DNA of 12,724 nucleotides, taken from NCBI GenBank assembly GCA_012518325.1, contig JAAYSR010000192.1:1-12724 (forward strand), read 5' to 3'. Below are positions 6,288 through 12,724 of the stretch, piece by piece. The stretch's first letter is position 1. The number at the start of each line of letters is the position of its first letter. Position numbers and translations under genes: made by a program. This DNA comes from Bacillota bacterium (lineage in GTDB: Bacteria; Bacillota; Limnochordia; Darwinibacteriales; Darwinibacteriaceae). A model generated the notes under the pieces. It searched no databases and was not told the origin of the DNA. It saw only the letters and a list, made by a program, of their open reading frames with translations.

Positions 6288-7337
6288 GTGCCCATGGCCT
6301 TTAGTGGAAAAGAGCTGTTGCAAATCATTAACGAGCTGGTCTCGATTCCGAGCCCTTCGGGATATACCGATCGGATCATTAGCCACATGGCAAATCACCT
6401 GGACAAGCTTGGCATCGAAAGCAGGAGGAACCGTAAAGGCGCACTGATTGTGACGGTGCCCGGCAAGAATGACACTGTGCACCGCCTGCTGACCGCCCAC
6501 ATCGATACGCTGGGAGCTATGGTGAAAGAAATCAAAGCCAACGGCAGGCTCCGTCTGACGAACATCGGCGGCACCAGATGGGCCCATGTGGAAGGCGAGT
6601 ACTGCAAAATCTTCACTTCTGACGGGAACACGTACACCGGGACAATTCTGATGCGCCAGACTTCGGTCCATGTCTACAAGGACGCAGGCACCGCAGAGCG
6701 CAGCCAGGAGAATATGGAAGTCAGGATCGATGCCCGGGTGCAGAATGCGGAAGATGTGGCCAAACTCGGCATTAAAGTAGGTGATTTCGTCGCCTTTGAT
6801 CCCCGGGTGGAAGTCTTGCCCAGCGGCTTCATCAAGTCGAGGCATCTAGATGACAAGGCCAGTGCCGGCATTCTCTTATACCTGCTGCAGGAAATGAAGG
6901 ACAACAATGTGGAACTTCCCTATACGACCCATTTCCTCTTTTCCAACTACGAGGAAATCGGCTACGGCGGCAATTCCAACATTCCTGAGGACGTTGTGGA
7001 GTATTTGGCGGTTGATATGGGCGCCATCGGCGACGGGCAGGCGACGGATGAATATACTGTGTCCATCTGCGCCATGGATTCTTCCGGACCCTACAACGCC
7101 AGGCTCAGGCAGCACCTTGTGGATTTGGCTGAGAAACACGACATCCAGTACAAGGTTGACATTTATCCCTTCTACGCCTCTGATGCCAGCGCTGCCCTCA
7201 GGGCGGGGCATGATGTAGTCCACGGGCTTATCGGTCCGGGAATTGATGCGTCCCACGCCTTTGAGCGCACCCACGTCGATTCTGTGGTCAATACCGCCAA
7301 GCTCGTCTATTACTATCTCATATCTGATTTGTGCTAA
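6288..7337 (+). CDS. M42 family metallo-aminopeptidase (glutamyl aminopeptidase/endoglucanase-like)
   Basis: M42 peptidases are cytosolic di-metal aminopeptidases, often large oligomers that trim short peptides. Numbered from GTG 6288, the metal ligands and catalytic residues are all visible: His71 and Asp73 in TAHIDTLG, bridging Asp188 in RHLDDKAS, the Glu222-Glu223 pair in NYEEIGYGG, Asp243 in VDMGAIGDG and His323 in ASHAFERTH. Length (349 residues) is normal for the family. ATG 6279 and ATG 6294 are alternative starts, 3 residues longer or 2 shorter. The gene is alone between a divergent small gene and a terminator. Family relatives include YsdC, FrvX and TET peptidases; the substrate preference cannot be read from sequence. 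In a glycine-reducing organism it plausibly releases amino acids for fermentation. Confidence 0.93.
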   Translation: MPMAFSGKELLQIINELVSIPSPSGYTDRIISHMANHLDKLGIESRRNRKGALIVTVPGKNDTVHRLLTAHIDTLGAMVKEIKANGRLRLTNIGGTRWAHVEGEYCKIFTSDGNTYTGTILMRQTSVHVYKDAGTAERSQENMEVRIDARVQNAEDVAKLGIKVGDFVAFDPRVEVLPSGFIKSRHLDDKASAGILLYLLQEMKDNNVELPYTTHFLFSNYEEIGYGGNSNIPEDVVEYLAVDMGAIGDGQATDEYTVSICAMDSSGPYNARLRQHLVDLAEKHDIQYKVDIYPFYASDASAALRAGHDVVHGLIGPGIDASHAFERTHVDSVVNTAKLVYYYLISDLC

Positions 7338-7343
7338 ATGGAC

Positions 7344-7375
7344 AGGAAGGTTCCCTAGTGAGAACCTTCCTTTTC
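7344..7375 (+). terminator. Terminator of the M42 peptidase gene, overlapping the end of the MFS gene
   Basis: AGGAAGGTTC (7344-7353) pairs perfectly with GAACCTTCCT (7362-7371) around an 8-nt loop and is followed by TTTCTCTT on the plus strand. The opposite-strand stop codon of the transporter gene (7355-7357) lies in the loop, and one arm encodes its last residues. On the minus strand the tail after the stem is TGTCCATTT, a weak T-tract. Confidence 0.8.
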
Positions 7376-8518
7376 TCTTGCCCGCAGCCACAGCATAAAA
7401 GCTGCTGTTCCCGCCGTGGCCGCAGCTGCGCTGATTAGAAAAAGCACAGTGCCTCCCCAGGCATCGTAGATACGCCCGCCGATCAGGCCGGCGAGGAACT
7501 GCGGCAGTGTGGCGGTGAAGGCGGTGTTGAGGGTAAAGCCTGTGGCATGGTATTCTTCTGGAACCAGGCGATCGACTATGAGCACCACCGAGACCAGGAT
7601 AGCTGCCGTTGTGATGCCTTTGATGCCGTGGACAAGAAGCATAAGCAGCGGATTGTAGGAAAAGGCAAAGAGAACCAGCCGCAGCACGGTTAAGACCCCT
7701 GACCAAATCACAAGCCTTTCGGCACTGTATCGTTCCAGCAGGCGGATGGTCATGAGGAAGACAGGTATCTCCACCAGCGCTGTGCTGCTCCAGGCCAGGC
7801 CCACTATGGTGCTTGAGGCACCGCGGTCGGTCATCACCAGGCTCAAAAAGTCTGACTGCATGAAATGCCCAAGTTGAAGCAGGAACATTGCGCCCAGGAA
7901 GGTCAAAAACGGTCCCCTGAGGACATTGGCCAGCCCGGAAAACTGAAAGCCACGCAGTTTGGCTTGGCCAGGCTTCCACTGGAAGGGAAGGCGCAGCACT
8001 GCGAACATCGTCAGCAGCGATACGACGGCATAACCGACCAGCGGCATTTTCGCGTTTTGGGCAAAGGCCCTGCCGATGGCCAACGTCACTGCAGCAAAGC
8101 CGATGGAGCCCCACAGACGTGTCAAACCCCATCTGTTCTTGCTCTGGCCAAGGATTCTTACGCCCATGGAATCCAGCATTGGGCTGACCGGTCCTTGGAA
8201 AAGACCCATCAAGAGGGCCAGGGCAAAGAAAAGAGGGGATACGGGCAAGAACGCGAAGGCCAGGGCACTGGCGCCTGCCAGCAGTACCAGCAGGGCGCAG
8301 AGCCTGGGCAGGTTGCCCCACAGATCACCCAAGTAACCCCAGAGCGGCTGGGTGAGAAAGGTAACCAGAGGCCCAATCGCCATGAAAATCCCGATTTGGA
8401 CTCCGCTCCAGCCGCCTGCGCTGAGGTAGATGGAAACATAGGGAACGTAGGCCCCTATGGAGGCGAAAAACAGAAAGTACGATGCTGATACTGCCGCCTG
8501 GCCGTTTTTATTAGACAT
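7355..8518 (-). CDS. Major facilitator superfamily transporter, probable sugar (alpha-glucoside) importer
   Basis: This 387-residue membrane protein has about 12 hydrophobic segments. It resembles the MFS_1_like/LacY-HcaT group: an N-terminal block YFLFFASIGAYVPYVSIYL, the loop 2-3 motif PLWGYLGDLWGN, and RLWGSIGFA before the fifth segment. Such proteins are proton-coupled importers of small sugars, nucleosides or aromatic acids. Two start codons are possible. ATG 8524 has GGAG only 1 nt upstream; ATG 8518 has it 7 nt upstream and is chosen. The gene overlaps the last 8 nt of the GH65 phosphorylase, so the two are translationally coupled, and this context makes a disaccharide the likely cargo. 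The stop codon sits in a terminator hairpin shared with the convergent peptidase gene. The substrate is inferred from the neighbour only. Confidence 0.88.
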   Translation of the reverse strand: MSNKNGQAAVSASYFLFFASIGAYVPYVSIYLSAGGWSGVQIGIFMAIGPLVTFLTQPLWGYLGDLWGNLPRLCALLVLLAGASALAFAFLPVSPLFFALALLMGLFQGPVSPMLDSMGVRILGQSKNRWGLTRLWGSIGFAAVTLAIGRAFAQNAKMPLVGYAVVSLLTMFAVLRLPFQWKPGQAKLRGFQFSGLANVLRGPFLTFLGAMFLLQLGHFMQSDFLSLVMTDRGASSTIVGLAWSSTALVEIPVFLMTIRLLERYSAERLVIWSGVLTVLRLVLFAFSYNPLLMLLVHGIKGITTAAILVSVVLIVDRLVPEEYHATGFTLNTAFTATLPQFLAGLIGGRIYDAWGGTVLFLISAAAATAGTAAFMLWLRAREKEGSH

Positions 8519-10826
8519 TTTCATTCTCCAGCTGTATGATCTGTCCCTGTGCTAATGTAACCGGTTGCGAAAAGTGGAAAAACGAAAGACTTTCGCCTTT
8601 GAGCAAGCTGTAAGAGGTATGGTCAGCGGTGACTGTAACCTCCAGCTGGGCCTGGCGAAACTTCACCTTGAAACTGCAGCTTTGCCACTTTTCAGGCAGG
8701 AAGGGCTTGAAGCTGAGCTGTCCGCCAAAGGTGCGCATTCCGGCAAAACCGTTGACAACACCCATCCAGGCCCCGGCCATGCAGGCAGTATGGAGCCCCT
8801 GCCAGGCGTTGCGGTTGTAGTCATCCAGATCCAGGCGGACTGTCTGCAAAAAGTAGTTGTAGGCAAATTCCTCATAACCCAGTTCTGCCGCGATAATGCT
8901 GTAGATGGCAGGTGACAGTGAGGAGTCATGGGTTGTCTTTGGCTCATAGTAGTCAAAGTTGGCTTTCTTTTCAGCCAGGCTGAACTGGTCGCCTAAGAGG
9001 AAGAGGAGCAAAATGACGTCAGCCTGCTTAATTAACTGATAACGCCAGATCACCAAGGGATGCCAGTTGGCAACCAAGGGAATCTCATCCTCTGGAATGG
9101 AATCAATGTCAATAGGATCCTTGTCCAAGAAAGAGTCGTCCTGGGGATGGATGCCCAGCTCTTCGCTGAAGGGCAGGAACATGTTGTCTGCACACTTTTG
9201 CCACAGGGCGAACTCTGCCTCATCCAGGCCAATCTCACTGACTAACTGGGCAAACTTTTGCGGATAGTCTTTGCTGAGGAGATCCCTGGCTTCCAACGCG
9301 AGCCGGAGATTGAACTGGGCCATATAATTAGTGTAACAGTTGTTGTTCACCCCAGGCTTGTACTCATCGGGACCGCAGACTTCGTTGATGCAGTATTTGC
9401 CTCCCCGGGACTCGAGAAACACACCTCGGTGCGCCCAGCAGCGTGCGGTCTCGAAGAGAATTTCCGCGCCCATGTCCACGAGAAAATCAATGTCTTCCGT
9501 TGCTTCGACGTATTTGTGGATAGCATAGGCCACAGCGGCGTTAATATGGTATTGCACTGTGGAGCCCAGGAAGTTGCCTGAGGCCTCGTGGCCGTTAATG
9601 GTGCGCCAGGCGTAAAGGGCCCCCTGATCACGCATGCGTTTGGCATTGAGCCTGGCTGCATCCAGAATGCTGTAGCGGTACTCCAGAAGCTTGCGGACCA
9701 CTTCCGGCCTGCTGTAAAGGAAAAATGGGACAATGTAGGTTTCGGTATCCCAGAAATAGTGTCCTTCATAGTATTCTCCGCTCAGCCCCTTGGCGGAAAT
9801 GTTGGTTTTCCCGTCCCGTCCTGTAGAGTGAAGCAGCTGCAAAGCGTTGAAGCGCATGCCCTGCTGCAAGGCGGCATCGCCCTGGATTTCCACATCCACA
9901 TCGTTCCAGTACTCCTCCAGGAAAGCAACATGGGCCTGCTTGCCCCAAAGATAGCCGTGCTCGGCACTTCTGTGCACAAGCCTCTCCACAAAGCCCGGAA
10001 GGTGCTCCTCTGTTGTTTCCCGGGAGGTGCTCATGGCCACAAACTTGTCGAAAACAATATCTTGGCCTTCCTGTGCTTCAAAGCGGGCGAGGAAGTCAAG
10101 GCAGGTATTGGATGCCGACCCCATAATCGAAGCAGCCGGTTTGGCCTGGTGTGTGACCGCACAGGCAACTGCAAATCCGCTCCGCTTCGTTTGGGAAACA
10201 ATTACTCCGCTTTCATTGGTGTGTTTGACCGAGGTCACTTCCAGAGCAGGTTCCCTCAGGTGATGGTAATTTCGGACGGAGCCGTTGACATGGGAGCGGA
10301 TGATCACCGCACCTGAAAAGTTAAGCGGCTGGACTGTACAGCGCAGGAAGGCCAAATGACGGTTAGCCTGGGAAATAAAGCGCTCGAACATGACCTTGGC
10401 GCGGCGTCCCTGGGGGCTGGTCCAAATGAGGGTGCGGCGAACAGCCCCTTCTTTGAAGTCCAGCACCCGTGAGTAATCCTCAACAGTGCCGTGCAGCATG
10501 GAGAACTCTTCGTGTTCCAGAAACACTTTCAGTCCTGTCCAGTCTGTCACATTAATCATAGTCTGGTATTCCTGCGGCTGTTTGGCCATGTACTCGCCGT
10601 AAATGATGGGTTCGGTTTCATAAATTCCATTGATGTATGTACCGGGAGTGCTTGGAACGTCTGAAGGCAGCCCCTCCTCAAAGGTGCCCCTTACACCCAG
10701 ATAACCATTGCCGAGGGAAAAAATCGTCTCGTTGCGGTGGTTGTAATCAGGGTTGAACTCGGTCTCTTTGACCTGCCAAGGATCAAAGGGATAGATGGAT
10801 GGTCTATTCTGATGGAACTTTCTCAT
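8511..10826 (-). CDS. GH65 family glycoside phosphorylase (maltose/kojibiose/trehalose phosphorylase-like)
   Basis: GH65 phosphorylases split alpha-glucosides with phosphate, inverting to beta-glucose 1-phosphate and a free sugar in the cytoplasm. The 771-residue chain has the family layout. The N-terminal beta-sandwich starts with SLGNGYLGVRGTFEEG (37-52). The (alpha/alpha)6 barrel has GHYFWDTETY (355-364), the probable general acid Glu488 in CGPDEYKPGVNNN, LIKQADV (598-604) and the probable phosphate site THDSSLS (632-638), followed by GLHTACMAGAW (677-687). The C-terminal beta domain ends in LENENV. ATG 10826 follows AAGGAG by 7 nt. The usual GPDEYH motif reads GPDEYK here, in the region that shapes substrate choice, so maltose, kojibiose, nigerose, trehalose or another alpha-glucoside cannot be decided. 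No beta-phosphoglucomutase gene is present. It is first in an operon with the MFS gene. Confidence 0.93.
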   Translation of the reverse strand: MRKFHQNRPSIYPFDPWQVKETEFNPDYNHRNETIFSLGNGYLGVRGTFEEGLPSDVPSTPGTYINGIYETEPIIYGEYMAKQPQEYQTMINVTDWTGLKVFLEHEEFSMLHGTVEDYSRVLDFKEGAVRRTLIWTSPQGRRAKVMFERFISQANRHLAFLRCTVQPLNFSGAVIIRSHVNGSVRNYHHLREPALEVTSVKHTNESGVIVSQTKRSGFAVACAVTHQAKPAASIMGSASNTCLDFLARFEAQEGQDIVFDKFVAMSTSRETTEEHLPGFVERLVHRSAEHGYLWGKQAHVAFLEEYWNDVDVEIQGDAALQQGMRFNALQLLHSTGRDGKTNISAKGLSGEYYEGHYFWDTETYIVPFFLYSRPEVVRKLLEYRYSILDAARLNAKRMRDQGALYAWRTINGHEASGNFLGSTVQYHINAAVAYAIHKYVEATEDIDFLVDMGAEILFETARCWAHRGVFLESRGGKYCINEVCGPDEYKPGVNNNCYTNYMAQFNLRLALEARDLLSKDYPQKFAQLVSEIGLDEAEFALWQKCADNMFLPFSEELGIHPQDDSFLDKDPIDIDSIPEDEIPLVANWHPLVIWRYQLIKQADVILLLFLLGDQFSLAEKKANFDYYEPKTTHDSSLSPAIYSIIAAELGYEEFAYNYFLQTVRLDLDDYNRNAWQGLHTACMAGAWMGVVNGFAGMRTFGGQLSFKPFLPEKWQSCSFKVKFRQAQLEVTVTADHTSYSLLKGESLSFFHFSQPVTLAQGQIIQLENENV

Positions 10827-10863
10827 AGCCTGTCTCCTTCACATATTTCTCCGGTGTGTATTT

Positions 10864-10874
10864 GGCGATTCGCC
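10864..10874. repeat. Short palindrome GGCGATTCGCC upstream of the GH65 operon
   Basis: GGCGA-T-TCGCC lies about 40 bp upstream of the GH65 start, in the 144-bp divergent region shared with the CAP lipoprotein gene. It could be an operator half-pair or part of a leader hairpin. It is short enough to be chance. No convincing promoter pair was found in this region in either direction. Confidence 0.2.
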
Positions 10875-10970
10875 TAGAATATCCTTCTCCAGAACATTCG
10901 TTCACCCTTATGTGGAGGAATCGGGGAGGATAGGAAGAATTTGTAACCAACCAGAAACGGGAGGCGCAGT

Positions 10971-12110
10971 ATGAAAAAGGCATATCGACTTCTCAGCATT
11001 CTGCTGGTTCTGGCTTTTCTTGCCGGGTGCTTAGACGTCGGTGCAACAGACGGGAAAGACCGACCTCCAGGAATCCTGGCATACAAACCGGCGGAAAGCA
11101 CGTTAAAGGCAACCGTCAGCAAAGAAGACCCTTCTGATGACGAGCAAGAAGCTTTCTTGGCAAGAAAGGCTGAGATCGAAGCCCGCTATCAGCAGCTGCA
11201 GATTGAGATGAGCCAGCCAAGCCGGATTTTTGCCGAGGATCCCGTTCTCAACGCTCCCTATCAAGCAGGTACGCCCACAGATGAGTTCTTCAGGGACGGA
11301 CTTCTGATGACGAACTTTATCCGGTTTCTGGCCTACCTGAACGATGATGTCAAGCTCAATAACAGCTGGAATGAGATGGCGCAGCATGCCGCAGTGATTA
11401 TGCTGGTAAACGACGATTTAGACCACGAGCCTGAACGGCCGGCGGATATGGATCAGGATTTTTATGAGTTAGGCGCTAAAGGAGCTGAAACAAGCAATAT
11501 TCATGCAGGGTGGGGTTATAGAAGCATCGATTTGCCCTTCACGGTCAGAAACTATATGAGCGATTCAGATCCTTCGAATGTTGCCAGGGTGGGCCACAGG
11601 AGGTGGATCCTTAATCCGGCCATGACCGATGTTGGGTTCGGCTATGCTCAGGAAGGCGATATGTGGTATTCCGCAATGAAAGTCTTCGACGACAACACCA
11701 ACACTATCTGGCGTTACTCTGGAGATTATGCCTATATTGCCTGGCCAAGTCAGGCCGCATTTCCGCTGGAGTTTTTTGCTGACAACGACCCTTGGTCCGT
11801 CAGTCTGAACCACAAAGAGTTTGACAGCACGAAAACCGACCAGATTAGGGTTACTTTGAGAAACATAAAGGACGGCAGGGAGTGGGTCTTTACCCAGGCA
11901 GATTTGGGAGGAAGCACCGCCAGTTCCAGGTACTATAATGTGGATACGCAGGGATTCGGAGCCCCCTTCTGCATCATTTTCAGGCCCGATGGAGTAGAGT
12001 ACCGTGACGGAGACACCTATTCAGTGACTGTTGAGAACATCTATAGGCTAATGGGGCAAAAGGCCGGCATTTCTTATGTCACGCAATTCTTCGAGCTTGA
12101 GCGAGAATAG
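10971..12110 (+). CDS. CAP-domain (SCP-like) lipoprotein
   Basis: The 379-residue product is exported and probably lipid-anchored: MKKAYRLLSILLVLAFLAGC has a basic start, a hydrophobic core and a lipobox LAGC with Cys20. A linker with a charged helix (about 55-80) follows. The CAP fold spans about 105-230, with NFIRFLAYLN, a helix carrying AQHAAVIMLVND (His139), AKGAETSNIHAGWG (Glu173) and VGHRRWILNP (His209), so the family's His/Glu cluster is at least partly present. The remaining 240-379 is beta-rich and may be an Ig-like domain. CAP proteins in bacteria are extracellular and mostly of unknown function. ATG 10971 follows GGGAGG by 6 nt. Its stop lies 13 nt before the next small exported protein gene, with which it forms an operon. 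Confidence 0.88.
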   Translation: MKKAYRLLSILLVLAFLAGCLDVGATDGKDRPPGILAYKPAESTLKATVSKEDPSDDEQEAFLARKAEIEARYQQLQIEMSQPSRIFAEDPVLNAPYQAGTPTDEFFRDGLLMTNFIRFLAYLNDDVKLNNSWNEMAQHAAVIMLVNDDLDHEPERPADMDQDFYELGAKGAETSNIHAGWGYRSIDLPFTVRNYMSDSDPSNVARVGHRRWILNPAMTDVGFGYAQEGDMWYSAMKVFDDNTNTIWRYSGDYAYIAWPSQAAFPLEFFADNDPWSVSLNHKEFDSTKTDQIRVTLRNIKDGREWVFTQADLGGSTASSRYYNVDTQGFGAPFCIIFRPDGVEYRDGDTYSVTVENIYRLMGQKAGISYVTQFFELERE

Positions 12111-12123
12111 AAAGGATGGTGGG

Positions 12124-12636
12124 ATGATGAGAAGCAGGAAGTACGCTGTGGTTTTAATTGTACTGCTTTGTTTGGCTTCTTTCGCTTTTGCTGCCTTGGG
12201 CAGCGGGGGTACTGAAGAGGAGAGCGTTGAGGAAGTGTTGGAGGCGGTGGCCTTGGCATTCGAGACCCGGAATGCAGAGGCCCTGGCAGGCTTTTGGATC
12301 TATCCCATTGAACGGCGCACTTGAGCAGAAGTAGTTCGCTGGTCTAGCGAAAATGTGGTGTCCATTATGGAAAGTACCTTTGAGGAGTGGAATGCCGCCA
12401 GGGAACAGGGCAGTTCATGGGTAAGGGAGATACGCTTGGAAAACAGGGGTGCCTTCTACAATCTGCCGACGGCGCGCCTGATAGGTGTGGAGTACTGTAT
12501 CCAGGACGGCCAGGGCGAGGAAGTCTGGGTTGAGGTTGGGCCTTCTGTGTTGAGGAACATTGGCGGCAGATGGATGTTCGATGAAAGAAACACAATTCTT
12601 GAGCTGTTCCTGGAACCTGAGATCTGTGAACTCTAA
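12124..12636 (+). CDS. Small secreted NTF2-like protein with one in-frame TGA (candidate selenoprotein, or nonsense-interrupted gene)
   Basis: Read through TGA 12322-12324, the frame gives 170 residues. A signal peptide (about 1-23, ending in SFAFA before ALGSG) precedes an acidic helix with EEVLEAVALAFETRNAEAL. Next comes FWIYPIERRT, the TGA at residue 67, then AEVVRWSSENV and a beta-rich half ending with VLRNIGGRWMFDERN. This helix-then-sheet layout resembles SnoaL/NTF2-like domains. The frame stays open for 103 codons after the TGA, in the same phase and style. An internal GTG (12355) and ATG (12367) have no ribosome site, so the second half is unlikely to be a separate gene. ATG 12124 follows AAAGGA by 7 nt; 12127 is an alternative. 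A hairpin suited to selenocysteine insertion follows the TGA. No CxxU pair is present, although Cys125 and Cys168 exist, and CGA-to-TGA or TGG-to-TGA mutation is a fair alternative. The gene ends before a strong terminator. Confidence 0.6.
12335..12351 (+). promoter_or_regulatory. SECIS-like hairpin with GGUCU loop just after the in-frame TGA
   Basis: UUCGCU (12335-12340), loop GGUCU (12341-12345) and AGCGAA (12346-12351) form a perfect 6-bp stem, beginning 10 nt after UGA 12322-12324. The loop opens 16 nt after the UGA. As I recall, the minimal E. coli fdhF element is also a 17-nt hairpin, starts 11 nt after UGA, and has GGUC(U) in its loop, where the G and U contact SelB. The match in size, spacing and loop is seen directly; the function is inferred. 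Confidence 0.55.
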
Positions 12637-12653
12637 ATACGTATGACAACCAG

Positions 12654-12690
12654 AGACCGCATGCCTGGCAAGCAGGGCTGCGGTCTTTTT
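12654..12690 (+). terminator. Rho-independent terminator of the CAP/NTF2-like operon
   Basis: AGACCGCA (12654-12661) pairs with TGCGGTCT (12679-12686), and the enclosed stretch can add an inner GCCTG/CAGG(G)C helix. A run of five T (12686-12690) follows. It begins 17 nt after the TAA at 12634-12636, which supports that stop as the true end of the operon. The remaining 34 nt to the window edge show no recognisable feature. Confidence 0.88.
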
Positions 12691-12724
12691 CTAGCCTCAA
12701 GCACCGGCCGTCCTCCCTCTTTGC

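Noticed and set aside
6876..8321. 481-codon minus-strand frame across the M42 peptidase and MFS genes
   Set aside because: It overlaps two well-supported genes in other frames and shows no family motif.
12355..12636. Separate 93-codon gene starting at GTG 12355
   Set aside because: No ribosome binding site precedes 12355 or ATG 12367, the frame is the same as that of the upstream signal-peptide half, and the protein would be only half a domain. One gene with an in-frame TGA fits better.
1..12724. CRISPR array, insertion sequence, tRNA or rRNA
   Set aside because: No regularly spaced repeats, transposase frame, tRNA-like cloverleaf or rRNA-like stretch was seen on either strand.

Overview
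The window looks like chromosomal DNA of a strictly anaerobic, amino-acid-using member of the Bacillota (Clostridia or a neighbouring class). The evidence is a selenocysteine-dependent glycine reductase operon, a single-chain pyruvate:ferredoxin oxidoreductase, strong AGGAGG-type ribosome binding sites, a small DUF3787-like protein and moderately GC-rich genes. The genus cannot be named from the sequence alone.

Layout. Positions 1-2165 (minus strand) carry the front of a glycine reductase operon in the order trxA, grdE, grdA, grdB; grdB runs off the left edge after 14 codons. grdA is read through an in-frame TGA as selenocysteine. A 253-bp divergent region (2166-2418) with several inverted repeats separates this operon from nifJ (2419-5937, plus strand). 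A bidirectional terminator lies between nifJ and a convergent 56-codon gene (5991-6161, minus). A monocistronic M42 aminopeptidase follows (6288-7337, plus). Its terminator hairpin overlaps the end of a convergent two-gene sugar operon (7355-10826, minus): a GH65 glycoside phosphorylase followed, with an 8-nt overlap, by a major-facilitator transporter. Finally, 10971-12636 (plus) is a two-gene exported-protein operon closed by a strong terminator: a CAP-domain lipoprotein and a small secreted NTF2-like protein.

How they fit together. Thioredoxin, GrdE, GrdA and GrdB reduce glycine to acetyl phosphate, a Stickland-type electron sink that conserves ATP. NifJ oxidises pyruvate to acetyl-CoA and makes reduced ferredoxin, so the divergent pair places an oxidative and a reductive branch of fermentation side by side. 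The M42 peptidase could feed amino acids to this metabolism. The GH65/MFS pair would import an alpha-glucoside and split it with phosphate.

Most notable point. The last gene (12124-12636) is interrupted by one in-frame TGA at 12322. Ten nucleotides after it comes a 17-nt perfect hairpin with a GGUCU loop, closely resembling the loop of the E. coli fdhF selenocysteine-insertion element. The organism must decode UGA as selenocysteine for GrdA, so this could be an undescribed exported selenoprotein. A simple nonsense mutation (for example CGA to TGA) is the main alternative.
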